From positions 1 through 47,144 of the forward strand of contig CALWUY010000054.1 of NCBI GenBank assembly GCA_944384855.1: DNA of 47,144 nt, given 5' to 3'. The notes under the pieces were generated by a model that had not been told where the DNA came from, ran no database searches, and saw only the letters and a program-made list of their open reading frames with translations. Source of the stretch: an uncultured Clostridia bacterium. Lineage in GTDB: Bacteria; Bacillota; Clostridia; Oscillospirales; Acutalibacteraceae. The translations under genes were made by a program, and so were the position numbers. Shown here one piece after another: positions 8,951 through 17,252 of this stretch; within the stretch, counting starts at the first letter, position 1, and every line of letters starts with the position of its first letter.

Positions 8951-9211
8951 TTACTCCTCAGAGATCTTTCCGTAAAGATTGAAACGGAAGAGCATTGTTT
9001 CGTCATCCGGATTTGTACAGCGGATTGACGCCTCCTTAACCTCCGTACTCTTTAATATGGTGCTGAGTCCTATCATCTGACATAGTTTTGATTTAAGGTT
9101 CAGTACATCCCCGTCTTTAGTTTCAAGATAAACATCGCCCTTACATTCATCGATAGCTTTTACAAAATCATCAAAATTAATATTATGAAGCTGTATTTTT
9201 TCATTATCCAT
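8951..9211 (-). CDS. Conserved small protein of unknown function (first gene of pair)
   Basis: This 86-residue soluble protein has a strong ribosome binding site (GAGGAGG, 7 bases before the ATG). It begins with a helical, acidic stretch (NINFDDFVKAIDECKGDVYL), continues with an LNLKSKLCQMIG segment, and ends with a beta-like tail (TMLFRFNLYGKISEE). Similar short proteins in Clostridia are sometimes mislabelled poly(A) polymerase in annotations; nothing here supports that activity. It is head-to-head with glyS, with about 140 bases between the start codons. Function unknown. Confidence 0.75.
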   Translation of the reverse strand: MDNEKIQLHNINFDDFVKAIDECKGDVYLETKDGDVLNLKSKLCQMIGLSTILKSTEVKEASIRCTNPDDETMLFRFNLYGKISEE

Positions 9212-9283
9212 ACAAAAACCTCCTCATTTGTTATATGTTTAAGTATAAACCATATAATTTAATATGTCAAGTTAATTAATCTG

Positions 9284-9312
9284 TTGACTTTTTGTCGATT
9301 TTTAGATAATAT
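9284..9312 (+). promoter_or_regulatory. Promoter of glyS
   Basis: TTGACT (9284-9289), a 15-17 base spacer, then GATAAT or TAATAT (9305-9312). The leader to the start at 9352 is about 35 bases, too short for a T-box, and no T-box motif is seen. Confidence 0.5.
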
Positions 9313-9351
9313 ATTATCTGTATAAGTATGAATTTATTGGAGGTAACAAAT

Positions 9352-10743
9352 TTGAATAACTCTGAAAAAAGCATGGAAACTATTGTCAATTTAGCTAAGG
9401 GACGCGGATTCGTATATCCGGGGAGCGAAATATACGGAGGTCTCGCAAACTCATGGGATTACGGCCCTTTAGGCGTTGAACTTAAAAATAATATCAAAAA
9501 AGCCTGGTGGAAAAAGTTCGTACAGGAATGTCCTTATAACGTGGGACTTGACAGCGCTATTCTTATGAATCCCGAAACATGGGTAGCGTCAGGACATTTG
9601 GGCGGGTTTTCGGATCCGCTTATGGACTGCAAATCCTGCAAAACTCGCCACAGAGCAGATAAACTGATTGAAGACTATGTTGCTGAAAACGGACTTTCCG
9701 ACAACCCCGCCGCTATGAGCGATGAAGAAATGATGAATTATATAAAGGAAAAAGGAATAGCCTGTCCTCACTGCGGCTCTCACGATTTTACCGATATAAG
9801 AAAGTTCAATCTTATGTTCAAAACATTTCAGGGCGTTACCGAAGACAGCACCTCTACTCTGTACCTTCGCCCGGAAACCGCTCAGGGTATTTTTGTAAAC
9901 TTTAAGAACATCGCGCGTACTACACGTAAAAAAATACCGTTCGGAGTCGCTCAGATCGGAAAGTCTTTCCGCAATGAAATTACTCCCGGAAACTTTATTT
10001 TCCGTATACGCGAATTTGAACAAATGGAGCTCGAATTTTTCTGCAAGCCCGGAACTGACCTTGAATGGTTTGACTTCTGGCGTTCTTATTGCCGCGACTG
10101 GCTGCTTAATCTCGGACTCGATCAGAACAGCCTGAGACTTCGCGACCATGACAAAGATGAACTTTGTTTCTATTCAAAGGCTACCACAGACTTTGAATTC
10201 CTGTTCCCGTTCGGCTGGGGAGAATTATGGGGCGTTGCAGACCGTACCGACTATGACCTCACCCAGCACAGCAATCATTCCGGAGAATCCATGGAATATT
10301 TTGATTCCGAAAATAATGAAAAATACATTCCTTATGTAATAGAGCCGTCTCTCGGAGCAGACCGTGTGCTTTTGGCATTCTTATGCAACGCCTATGACGA
10401 AGAAACAGACAATAACGGCGAAAAACGTGTCGTAATGCATTTTCATCCTGCTCTCGCGCCGTTTAAGGCCGCTGTATTGCCGCTTTCCAAGAAGCTGTCC
10501 GAAAACGCTTCTCAAATTTATTATGAGCTGTCAAAATATTTTCAGATAGACTTTGATGAAGCAGGCTCGATAGGCAAGAGATACCGCAGACAGGACGAGA
10601 TAGGAACACCTATATGTATTACCTATGACTTTGATTCCCTTGAAGATAACTGCGTAACCGTACGCGACCGTGACACCATGGAGCAAAAACGTATTCCTGT
10701 ATCCGAACTAAAGGCATACATTCAGGACGCAATAGAATTTTAA
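9352..10743 (+). CDS. glyS: Glycyl-tRNA synthetase, alpha2 (single-chain) type
   Basis: This 463-residue class II synthetase charges tRNA-Gly with glycine in the cytoplasm. It is the dimeric, single-polypeptide type rather than the GlyQ/GlyS tetramer. Visible features are [21 protein letters not shown] at the N-terminus (motif 1 region), zinc-type cysteine pairs CKSC and CPHC, motif 2 around [21 protein letters not shown], motif 3 with [12 protein letters not shown], and a C-terminal anticodon-binding domain from about residue 360 ([12 protein letters not shown]). The start is most likely TTG at 9352, because GGAGG (9339-9343) lies 8 bases upstream; an in-frame ATG at 9328 precedes that site and has none of its own. 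The Na/Pi transporter gene follows after 31 bases. Confidence 0.96.
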   Translation: MNNSEKSMETIVNLAKGRGFVYPGSEIYGGLANSWDYGPLGVELKNNIKKAWWKKFVQECPYNVGLDSAILMNPETWVASGHLGGFSDPLMDCKSCKTRHRADKLIEDYVAENGLSDNPAAMSDEEMMNYIKEKGIACPHCGSHDFTDIRKFNLMFKTFQGVTEDSTSTLYLRPETAQGIFVNFKNIARTTRKKIPFGVAQIGKSFRNEITPGNFIFRIREFEQMELEFFCKPGTDLEWFDFWRSYCRDWLLNLGLDQNSLRLRDHDKDELCFYSKATTDFEFLFPFGWGELWGVADRTDYDLTQHSNHSGESMEYFDSENNEKYIPYVIEPSLGADRVLLAFLCNAYDEETDNNGEKRVVMHFHPALAPFKAAVLPLSKKLSENASQIYYELSKYFQIDFDEAGSIGKRYRRQDEIGTPICITYDFDSLEDNCVTVRDRDTMEQKRIPVSELKAYIQDAIEF

Positions 10744-10774
10744 TCGTATATAACAAGGAACAGGAGTAATAGTT

Positions 10775-12526
10775 ATGACGGAAATCTTAGCTATGGTCGC
10801 AATGCTGCTCGGAGGTCTTACATTTTTCCTTTACGGAATGAATGTTATGTCCGGTGGTCTTGAGCAAATGGCAGGCGGCGGTCTTGAACGTGTTATGAAC
10901 AAAGTAACATCGAATGACTTTGTAGGTTTCTTTTTAGGCTCTGGTATTACCGTCGCCATTCAGTCGTCATCGGCATTCACAGTAATGCTCGTAGGTCTTG
11001 TAAATTCCGGTATTTTAGACTTTTCAAATACATTCGGCATGATAATGGGTTCAAATGTCGGTACTACGCTCACCGCGTGGATTCTGAGCCTTACCGGAAT
11101 AGGGGAAGGAAATTTCTGGCTTACGCTGCTGCAGCCCATGACCTTCGCGCCTATTCTGGCTTTTTGCGGTATTATGGTAAAAATGTTTTCCAGGTCGGTA
11201 AAAAAGCAGTATTTGGGTCTGATTTTTATCGGATTCGCAATACTTATGTTCGGTATGGATCTGATGAGCGCATCAATGGAATCTGTACGCAGCTTACAGG
11301 GATTTGACACCTTCCTTTCCACACTTAAAAGTCCTCTGGTCGCATTACTCGTTTCCACAGTATTCACAGGCGTTATTCAGTCTTCTGCCGCTACTATAGG
11401 AATTGTTCAGGCTCTGGCCCTTTCCGGAGGCATAACCTGGCAAATGGCAATACCTTTAGTGCTCGGCGCCAATATAGGCACCTGTGTTACCGCCCTGATA
11501 TCAGCTTTCGGTACAAATAAAAACGCCAAACGTGTCGTAGTCATGCATTTTTCGGTAAATGTTATCGGCTCGGTGCTTTGTATGGTAATCATGTATATAA
11601 TGAAAGCATTCGATATAAGCATTCTGGCAGCCGAAATAAGCATGGTCGGAGTAGCTACAGTCCATACTCTTTTCAACACTATCAATACCATTATACTTTT
11701 ACCAATCAAAAAACTGCTGATTAAGCTGTGCGTCCTTATTATTCCCGATAAGGACGAAAAACAGCATACCGTATTTCTGGACGAGCGTATATTCAACAAT
11801 AAGCCTCTTGCTATTGCAGAATGCCGCAGGCTCTCAAACGAGATGGCGGAGCACACGCGTGATTCATTAAAAAAATCATTTTCTTTGCTTAAAAATTATG
11901 ATGACTCTGTCGTTATGTACATACGAAAGCAGGAAAATCTTATAGACAAATACGAGGACAGGCTGGGTACATATCTGGTTCATATAAGCAAAGGTACACT
12001 TGACGAAAATCTGTCGCATAATGTTGCCAGAATGCTTCACAGTATAGGAGATCTTGAACGTATGGGTGACCATGCGCTGAATATATGCAAAGTTGCTGAA
12101 GAAATTCATTCAAAAGCAATCTCATTTTCGCCTGAAGCCGTATCAGAGCTTACTGTTATCACAAATGCGGTTATTGAAATCGTCGATATGACGCTTGATT
12201 CGTTTATCAATGACGATCAGGAAATAGCTGCGAAGGTCGAACCTCTCGAACAGGTTATCGATAAACTTAAAAAGCAGCTCAAAGCAATGCATATCCAAAG
12301 ACTTCAGACCGGAGAATGTACTATTGAGATGGGGTTCGTGTTTACAGACCTCCTCACAAATTACGAACGTATTTCAGATCACTGCTCAAATATAGCAGTC
12401 TATACCATGCAGCTGCCTACCGATAAACTTGACGCGCATAAATACCTTAATAAGATCAAATCTTCCGTTACCGGAGATTTCCTTGATAATTACAATATGT
12501 ACGAAGCTAAATACAGCATAAAATAA
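10775..12526 (+). CDS. Na+/phosphate cotransporter with C-terminal PhoU domain
   Basis: This 583-residue protein combines a NptA/PNaS-type transporter (about residues 1-310) with a cytoplasmic PhoU-like helical domain (about 345-560). Two inverted repeats carry the hallmark QSSSA (AIQSSSAFTVMLVG, about residue 70) and its partner QSSAATIG (about 200), each followed by a Gly/Asn-rich GSNVGTTLTA or GANIGTCVTA. It should take up phosphate with Na+, with the PhoU part possibly sensing cellular phosphate. The ATG has CAGGAG upstream. It may be read from the glyS transcript. A very long hairpin terminates it. Confidence 0.92.
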   Translation: MTEILAMVAMLLGGLTFFLYGMNVMSGGLEQMAGGGLERVMNKVTSNDFVGFFLGSGITVAIQSSSAFTVMLVGLVNSGILDFSNTFGMIMGSNVGTTLTAWILSLTGIGEGNFWLTLLQPMTFAPILAFCGIMVKMFSRSVKKQYLGLIFIGFAILMFGMDLMSASMESVRSLQGFDTFLSTLKSPLVALLVSTVFTGVIQSSAATIGIVQALALSGGITWQMAIPLVLGANIGTCVTALISAFGTNKNAKRVVVMHFSVNVIGSVLCMVIMYIMKAFDISILAAEISMVGVATVHTLFNTINTIILLPIKKLLIKLCVLIIPDKDEKQHTVFLDERIFNNKPLAIAECRRLSNEMAEHTRDSLKKSFSLLKNYDDSVVMYIRKQENLIDKYEDRLGTYLVHISKGTLDENLSHNVARMLHSIGDLERMGDHALNICKVAEEIHSKAISFSPEAVSELTVITNAVIEIVDMTLDSFINDDQEIAAKVEPLEQVIDKLKKQLKAMHIQRLQTGECTIEMGFVFTDLLTNYERISDHCSNIAVYTMQLPTDKLDAHKYLNKIKSSVTGDFLDNYNMYEAKYSIK

Positions 12527-12583
12527 CATAAATAAAATCAACCGGCATTAGAACAGTTCTAATGCCGGTTGATTTTATTTATG
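12527..12583. terminator. 28-bp perfect hairpin, bidirectional terminator
   Basis: Positions 12527-12554 and 12556-12583 are perfect reverse complements with a single base between them. The GC-rich core (CCGGCATTAGAAC) is flanked by AT-rich ends that give T-runs on both strands. It lies between the converging Na/Pi transporter and KDG kinase genes, ending 7 bases before the kinase stop codon. The stem is unusually long for an intrinsic terminator. Confidence 0.85.
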
Positions 12584-12589
12584 TGTCCA

Positions 12590-13612
12590 TTATCTTTGTA
12601 CACGTCCGGAACCGTCGCCGCCTGCAAGTTTTTCAACCTCGGCAACGCTTACTCTGTTATAATCTCCTTCTACGGAATGTTTTAAGGCCGATGCCGCTAC
12701 TGCAAACTCGATCGCTTCCCTGCTGTTCTTGCCGCTCAGCAGCGAATATATAAGCCCGCCTCCGAAGGAGTCTCCTCCTCCCACGCGGTCAACTATATGC
12801 AGATGATAGTCTTTCGAGAAAAAATATTCACTGCCGTCATAAAGCATACCCGCCCAGTCGTTATCGCTCGCGGATATTGAACTTCTGAGAGTTATCGCAA
12901 CCTTTTTAAAGCCAAATTTATCGGACAGCTGATTGGCTACGCTCTTATATCCTTCACGGTTGAGCTTTCCTCCGTATATATCGCTGCCTTCCGCTTCTAT
13001 ACCGAAAACGTCTTTTGCGTCTTCCTCGTTGGCAATGCATACATCCACATAACCGCAAAGCTCTGTCATTACTTTTCTTGCCTCTTCCCTTGTCCAGAGT
13101 TTGCCTCTGTAGTTCAAATCACAGGAAACTGTAATTCCTTTGCTTTTTGCCGCCTTGCAGGCCTCAAGACAAATCTCCGCAACATTCGGACCTAATGCAG
13201 GAGTAATACCTGTAAAATGGAACCAATCCGCGTCATCGAAAATGCGGTCCCAGTCAAAATCCGCTTTTTCCGCTGTCTGTATAGACGAGTATTTACGGTC
13301 ATAAATACAAACAGAGCCTCTCTGCGAAGCGCCTTTCTCCAGATAGTATATTCCTACCCTTTCACCGCCCCGTACAATTTCCGAAGTGTCAACGCCGAAA
13401 TATCTCAGTGAGTTAACCGCCGCCTGTCCAATAGCATGCTGCGGTAATTTTGTGACATAAACACTGTCAATTCCGTAATTCGCAAGACTTACAGCCACAT
13501 TTGCTTCTCCGCCGCCAAACGTTGCCTGCATTTGGTCGTTCTGGAAAAAACGGTAATAACCGTTTGGCGCAAGCCTTAACATCAGTTCCCCGAAAGTAAC
13601 AACCTTAGCCAT
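12590..13612 (-). CDS. kdgK: 2-dehydro-3-deoxygluconokinase, PfkB family
   Basis: This 340-residue sugar kinase is predicted to phosphorylate 2-keto-3-deoxygluconate to KDPG, feeding the adjacent aldolase. PfkB features are GELMLRLAP at the N-terminus, the substrate loop FGGGEANVAVSLANYG (about 34-49), and the catalytic signature DRVGGGDSFGGGLIYSL, where the last Asp is the base. In place of the usual DTVGAGD it reads DRVGGGD. I chose the ATG at 13612 because GGAGG lies just upstream. The start overlaps the end of eda by 8 bases (ATGGCTAA), so the two are translationally coupled. The exact sugar is inferred from the neighbour; other keto-sugars are possible. Confidence 0.9.
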   Translation of the reverse strand: MAKVVTFGELMLRLAPNGYYRFFQNDQMQATFGGGEANVAVSLANYGIDSVYVTKLPQHAIGQAAVNSLRYFGVDTSEIVRGGERVGIYYLEKGASQRGSVCIYDRKYSSIQTAEKADFDWDRIFDDADWFHFTGITPALGPNVAEICLEACKAAKSKGITVSCDLNYRGKLWTREEARKVMTELCGYVDVCIANEEDAKDVFGIEAEGSDIYGGKLNREGYKSVANQLSDKFGFKKVAITLRSSISASDNDWAGMLYDGSEYFFSKDYHLHIVDRVGGGDSFGGGLIYSLLSGKNSREAIEFAVAASALKHSVEGDYNRVSVAEVEKLAGGDGSGRVQR

Positions 13613-14168
13613 TTTTCTTTTCCTCCATTTTTTCAAGCGCCTCTTTAACAAAGAAGCTTCCTCCTATTGCCGCTATCTTGTCAAAGCTTAAGAACTCATC
13701 TATATTACTTCTGTCCACTCCTCCTGTAGGTATGAATTTCACCTGAGGAAACGGTGCGGACAGCGCCTTAAGCGCACTCAGCCCGCCGTATACGTTTGCG
13801 GGGAAAAACTTTACCGTTGTAATACCGAGGTCCAATGCCTGCATAATTTCCGTCGGAGTAACACAGCCGGGATAATAAGGCGTATTCGCGTCACGGCATA
13901 TATCTGCAACTTCTTTTGAAAGCCCGGGAGATACAATAAATTTTGCTCCTGCTTTCAATGCCTGTATGCACTGTTTTTGGTTTATTACTGTTCCTGCTCC
14001 TATGTACATATCAGGAAATTTTTCACAGGCATACTGTATTGCCTCTGCCGCACAATCCGTCCTGAACGTGATTTCCGCGCAGTTAATTCCGATGTTTTTC
14101 AGAGCCGTAAGAATCCTGTCAGTTTCCCCGACTTCTTTAATTACCACTACCGGAATGAATTTCTCCAT
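13605..14168 (-). CDS. eda: KDPG aldolase (bifunctional KDPG/KHG type)
   Basis: This 187-residue class I aldolase splits 2-keto-3-deoxy-6-phosphogluconate into pyruvate and glyceraldehyde 3-phosphate. The Schiff-base lysine is Lys120 in TTVKFFPA and the acid/base Glu32 is in CAEITFRT; the phosphate-binding PTGGV is near residue 148. It leads a two-gene operon with kdgK, the lower half of hexuronate or Entner-Doudoroff catabolism. No uronate isomerase or dehydratase gene is nearby, so the upper pathway must be elsewhere. The promoter at 14213-14241 is strong and clear, and the ATG follows GGAGG. Confidence 0.95.
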   Translation of the reverse strand: MEKFIPVVVIKEVGETDRILTALKNIGINCAEITFRTDCAAEAIQYACEKFPDMYIGAGTVINQKQCIQALKAGAKFIVSPGLSKEVADICRDANTPYYPGCVTPTEIMQALDLGITTVKFFPANVYGGLSALKALSAPFPQVKFIPTGGVDRSNIDEFLSFDKIAAIGGSFFVKEALEKMEEKKNG

Positions 14169-14212
14169 AATATATCCCTCCGCTCCTAAACATAAACTGA
14201 TATTTGTCTAAT

Positions 14213-14241
14213 ATTATATCATCGTACTCTGTGTTTTTCAA
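14213..14241 (-). promoter_or_regulatory. Promoter of the eda-kdgK operon
   Basis: On the minus strand: TTGAAA (14236-14241), 17 bases ending in TGA, then a perfect TATAAT (14213-14218). It is an extended -10 promoter with ideal spacing. Confidence 0.75.
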
Positions 14242-14267
14242 TACCCGGAACGGTAATTTTTTTTGCC

Positions 14268-14297
14268 TTGACAAAACGGCAGAATATGCTTTATTAT
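14268..14297 (+). promoter_or_regulatory. Promoter of the cohesin-domain gene
   Basis: A perfect TTGACA (14268-14273), an 18-base spacer, then TATTAT (14292-14297). It is divergent from the eda promoter, with about 26 bases between the two -35 boxes. Confidence 0.65.
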
Positions 14298-14335
14298 TAT
14301 ATTGTTATATTTAAAAACTTGAAAGAGGAATAAAA

Positions 14336-14989
14336 ATGAAAAATAAGGTTTTATTTATAATTATAGGTGTCGTTCTGGTTCTGGCTCTGCTTATTACCGG
14401 AACCGTGTTGTTCTTGAATTCAAAATTTTCCGAACCCGCGAGCTCGGATACCGGGAGCCAAAGCAGTGTTTCCGATACAGACAGTTCCCAGCAAAGTTCC
14501 GATACGTCTGATACTTCCGGTACAGATTCTTCCGTAGGCTCAGCCAGCCAGAATTCTTCTGATACATCAGACGTTTCCGTACAGGCAGTGACCACAAAAC
14601 TTACTAATCTTATTGTCGGTAATGTTACCGCCGCCAAGGGAGATAAGGTGAGTGTTCCGGTATATGTCAGAGCGAATAAGGGTTTCATGGGCATTATGGC
14701 AGATTTCAAATACGATACCTCGCTCCTTAAATATACCGGATTTAAAAAAGGCGACCTTCTTTCCGATGGAGATATGCAGCAGGTTTCAAACGGTATGCTT
14801 AGATTTTTAGCAGTTGAAAACGGTAACGTTACCAATGACGGCATATTATTATATATTGAATTCGAAGTGCTGTCCGAAACACAGCAGGTTACCCCAATAA
14901 ATATAATCGTGGAAGATAATTATGTGGGAAACCAGGCAGAAGAACTGGTAGATGTATATACTGTGGACGGAAGCGTTACAGTAAAATAA
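14336..14989 (+). CDS. Membrane-anchored single cohesin-domain protein
   Basis: This 217-residue protein has an N-terminal hydrophobic helix (about 4-28) without a clear cleavage site, a Ser/Asp/Thr-rich linker (about 33-80), and a C-terminal domain (about 82-217) resembling cohesins. Typical cohesin features are GDKVSVPVYVRANKGFMGIMAD, the strand pair YDTSLLKYTGFKKGDLL, LRFLAVENGN, and a final ILLYIEFEVL. Cohesins bind dockerin modules and hold enzymes at the surface of clostridial cells. A single cohesin on a membrane stalk would act as a minimal anchor. A dockerin-like tail occurs in this window at the secreted protein 42266-44530. The gene has its own promoter and terminator. The cohesin call is by motif resemblance only. 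Confidence 0.75.
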   Translation: MKNKVLFIIIGVVLVLALLITGTVLFLNSKFSEPASSDTGSQSSVSDTDSSQQSSDTSDTSGTDSSVGSASQNSSDTSDVSVQAVTTKLTNLIVGNVTAAKGDKVSVPVYVRANKGFMGIMADFKYDTSLLKYTGFKKGDLLSDGDMQQVSNGMLRFLAVENGNVTNDGILLYIEFEVLSETQQVTPINIIVEDNYVGNQAEELVDVYTVDGSVTVK

Positions 14990-15000
14990 ATACAAACTGA

Positions 15001-15036
15001 AAAAAGAGTCCTGTGTGTCAGCACAGGACTCTTTTT
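15001..15036. terminator. Terminator after the cohesin gene
   Basis: A 15-bp perfect stem (15001-15015 with 15022-15036), 6-base loop, A-run before and T-run after. It overlaps the stop codon of the converging PHP gene by 2 bases and can serve both strands. Confidence 0.9.
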
Positions 15037-15811
15037 ATTTGTTCAATAAAATCAATTCGGGTTTTCCGATATAATTAAGATTATATTCTTTTATATACAT
15101 AAGAGCCGTTTTGAGCGATTTTCCGTCATACGCGTCATACGGCTCATGGGCGTCAAAGCCAAAGGTAACAGGCGCTTTTTCCTCTCCTGCAAGTTTTAAA
15201 AACTCACAATCCGGATAATGTCTTTTTCCTCTTATACCTAAAAAATTTATTTCCAGCGGAATTCCGTATTTAACAGAAGAAATACATATTTTCCTCATTT
15301 GCGTGCGATATACCTCAATGTCTCCGGTGAAATTAAAAATATCGGGATGTGCTACATAAGTGAATTTTCCTGTTTTCATTCCGGCTGTCACCAGTTCTGC
15401 ATACATTCTGAGGCTGTCGGTATCATCGGTTGGAGCGGCGCTCGGATCAGGGTATATTGACTCGTCTCCTAAAAAATGCTGCCCTAAAATCAAATACTCC
15501 GCACCGTAATTTACCGCGTTTTCTAACATTTTATCGAAATTATCCGGATAATATTCCATTTCAAATCCGACTTTTATATCTATCCTGTCACTGTATTTAT
15601 CCGCGAGATTTTTAATTTCGGCGCAATAATCTCCCGCTTCCCCGGCCCGCACCCTGTAATTTGACTGTTGTCCGTCGGCGCATATAAAAGGTGAATGATC
15701 CGAAAATCCCATATATCTGATTCCGCAGCCGGCAGCCCTTAAAATATATTCCTCCGGCGTACCGTCTGCGTGATGGCACCTTTTTGTATGCGTGTGATAA
15801 TTATAATCCAT
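15035..15811 (-). CDS. PHP-domain histidinol-phosphatase-like protein
   Basis: This 258-residue protein belongs to the HisJ/HisK-type PHP phosphoesterases. These use a cluster of metals to hydrolyse phosphate esters, histidinol phosphate in the best known members. The four PHP motifs are present: YHTHTKRCHHADGTPEE at the N-terminus, GFSDHSPF, GFEMEYYP plus LGQHFL in the middle, and AHPDIFN followed by TFGFDAHEPYD. No histidine biosynthesis gene is nearby, so the true substrate is uncertain. It follows the XRE membrane regulator by 11 bases and may share its transcript. Confidence 0.87.
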   Translation of the reverse strand: MDYNYHTHTKRCHHADGTPEEYILRAAGCGIRYMGFSDHSPFICADGQQSNYRVRAGEAGDYCAEIKNLADKYSDRIDIKVGFEMEYYPDNFDKMLENAVNYGAEYLILGQHFLGDESIYPDPSAAPTDDTDSLRMYAELVTAGMKTGKFTYVAHPDIFNFTGDIEVYRTQMRKICISSVKYGIPLEINFLGIRGKRHYPDCEFLKLAGEEKAPVTFGFDAHEPYDAYDGKSLKTALMYIKEYNLNYIGKPELILLNK

Positions 15812-15822
15812 ATCCTAAGCCC

Positions 15823-16437
15823 TTATTTTTCTTTTTTATACGTCAGTCTAGACCATAAAATTATTATTATCTGCCCGGGTATTCCCAATACAAATATTTT
15901 CAGCATATTGAAATCGTAAACATCAAACAGCATGAATGAGGCTACCACCGCAGCCAGTACTGACCACATAAGCAAGGAAATTATCAAATAATTCCGCCTT
16001 TTGTTGAACCATACTGAGTTTAATACCAGCCATAAAGTTATTGACAGCGGAGCAGCATAGAAAAATGAAAGCCACGTGAGCTTCAAACCGCTGCCTGCTA
16101 CAATGTCTGTTATCACAAATCCTGCCAGTGCTATCAGCCACACCGCCAAAATACAAATTCCCGTAATAAATGCATGGTTATGAGTTCTCTTAAAAGCTGA
16201 AATTTTGTCTAATGTTTTCTGTTTGTGTTCTTCTTCTACCATATAGTCCAAAGAAACACCAAATAAATCTGATATTTCCTTTAATACCGCGACATCCGGA
16301 ATCGCCTCTGCCCTTTCCCACTTTGATACCGATTTATCCGAGTAATTCAGCTTCTCTGCAAGTTCAAACTGTGTGAGCCCGTTTTCCCGTCGTAAATCGG
16401 ATATATTTTTGGCTATAATAGTCTTTAAATCAGTCAT
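15823..16437 (-). CDS. XRE-family regulator with membrane domain
   Basis: This 204-residue protein has an N-terminal Cro/C1 helix-turn-helix (about residues 7-62: ISDLRRENGLTQFELAEKL, then DKSVSKWERAEAIPDVAVL) and a C-terminal half with four hydrophobic helices (about 88-195). It probably represses genes and responds to a membrane signal. I chose the ATG at 16437 because GAGGAT precedes it; an in-frame ATG at 16455 has none. Its own promoter is straddled by an 8-bp inverted repeat, so autorepression is likely. The protein's architecture resembles that of the XRE protein at 46146. Confidence 0.88.
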   Translation of the reverse strand: MTDLKTIIAKNISDLRRENGLTQFELAEKLNYSDKSVSKWERAEAIPDVAVLKEISDLFGVSLDYMVEEEHKQKTLDKISAFKRTHNHAFITGICILAVWLIALAGFVITDIVAGSGLKLTWLSFFYAAPLSITLWLVLNSVWFNKRRNYLIISLLMWSVLAAVVASFMLFDVYDFNMLKIFVLGIPGQIIIILWSRLTYKKEK

Positions 16438-16454
16438 AAATATCCTCGCAAACA

Positions 16455-16484
16455 ATGATATTTTATTTTACCATTTAATATCAT
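16455..16484. promoter_or_regulatory. Inverted-repeat operator over the XRE promoter
   Basis: ATGATATT (16455-16462) and AATATCAT (16477-16484) form perfect 8-bp arms 14 bases apart. They flank the -10 (16465-16470) of the minus-strand promoter. A dimer bound here would block RNA polymerase; autorepression by the XRE protein is inferred. Confidence 0.55.
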
Positions 16485-16493
16485 CTTTGTCAA
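16465..16493 (-). promoter_or_regulatory. Promoter of the XRE regulator gene
   Basis: On the minus strand: a perfect TTGACA (16488-16493), 17 bases ending in TGG, then TAAAAT (16465-16470). Extended -10 type with ideal spacing. Confidence 0.75.
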
Positions 16494-16567
16494 CCTGGAA
16501 AATGTAATTTTTTTCAAGCGACAAGCCGTATATTTCATATATTTAATCATAGAAAGAGGTTGATAAT

Positions 16568-17245
16568 ATGATTAAACTGCTGCTTGAATTACTGTCAAAC
16601 ATATTTTATTTCGCGCTTCATGTAACCGGTGCAGGATCTTTTCCGCCGCCGCTTTCCGCATCAAAGGAGTCCGAATTGCTTGAAAAAAGCCAAAACGGAG
16701 ATATTGAAGCGCGCAACTGCCTGGTAGAACACAACCTGCGGCTTGTCGCCCATATAGTCAAAAAATATTACGCTACCGGTGCCGAGCCCGATGACCTGAT
16801 ATCCATCGGAACAATAGGCCTTATAAAAGCGGTATCCTCATTTAAATCGGACAAAGGGATCCGTCTTGCCACCTATGCTGCCAGATGTATTGAAAATGAA
16901 ATACTTATGTTCTTCCGCAATCAGAAAAAATGTGCGCAGGATGTTTTCATCAGTGATCCGATCGACACAGATAAAGACGGAAACACACTTACCCTTATAG
17001 ACATTATCGCCGATAACCGTGATATTGCAGACGAAATAGATACGAAACTTAAACTTGAAAAATTAAAAGTCATAATAGGCGGTTGTCTCGACGAAAGAGA
17101 AATGGAAATAATTAAAATGCGGTACGGTTTGGGAGGATCCGCCGAACTGACCCAAAGGGATATCGCTAAAAAACTGGGCATTTCCCGCAGCTATGTTTCA
17201 CGGATAGAAAAAGCCGCCCTGGAAAAATTAAGGCGGCAGTTTTAA
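16568..17245 (+). CDS. sigK: Sporulation sigma factor SigK
   Basis: This 225-residue late mother-cell sigma factor directs transcription of spore coat and maturation genes. Region 2 is nearly canonical (EHNLRLVAHIVKKYYATG, then DDLISIGTIGLIKAV and LATYAARCIENEILMFFRNQ), and region 4 ends in TQRDIAKKLGISRSYVSRIE. Residues 1-20 form a hydrophobic pro-sequence followed by GSFPPPLSA, matching the SpoIVFB-processed form in Bacillus. The coding sequence is continuous, so no skin-type element interrupts it. The ATG follows AAGAGG. The stop is 8 bases from that of the converging kinase-like gene. Its presence implies an endospore former. Confidence 0.95.
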   Translation: MIKLLLELLSNIFYFALHVTGAGSFPPPLSASKESELLEKSQNGDIEARNCLVEHNLRLVAHIVKKYYATGAEPDDLISIGTIGLIKAVSSFKSDKGIRLATYAARCIENEILMFFRNQKKCAQDVFISDPIDTDKDGNTLTLIDIIADNRDIADEIDTKLKLEKLKVIIGGCLDEREMEIIKMRYGLGGSAELTQRDIAKKLGISRSYVSRIEKAALEKLRRQF

Positions 17246-17252
17246 AGTATTA

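Noticed and set aside
9212-9351. T-box riboswitch before glyS
   Set aside because: The leader from the predicted start is about 35 bases and no T-box or specifier stem is visible.
9589-10149. 186-residue minus-strand frame inside glyS
   Set aside because: Antisense shadow of a well-conserved synthetase gene; no motif or start signal.
11407-11856. 149-residue minus-strand frame inside the Na/Pi transporter gene
   Set aside because: Fully within a gene with clear family motifs; no start signal.
16528-16551. Sigma-E-type promoter before sigK (GTATATT ... CATA)
   Set aside because: Boxes are partial, spacing is short, and the start would fall on the ribosome binding site.
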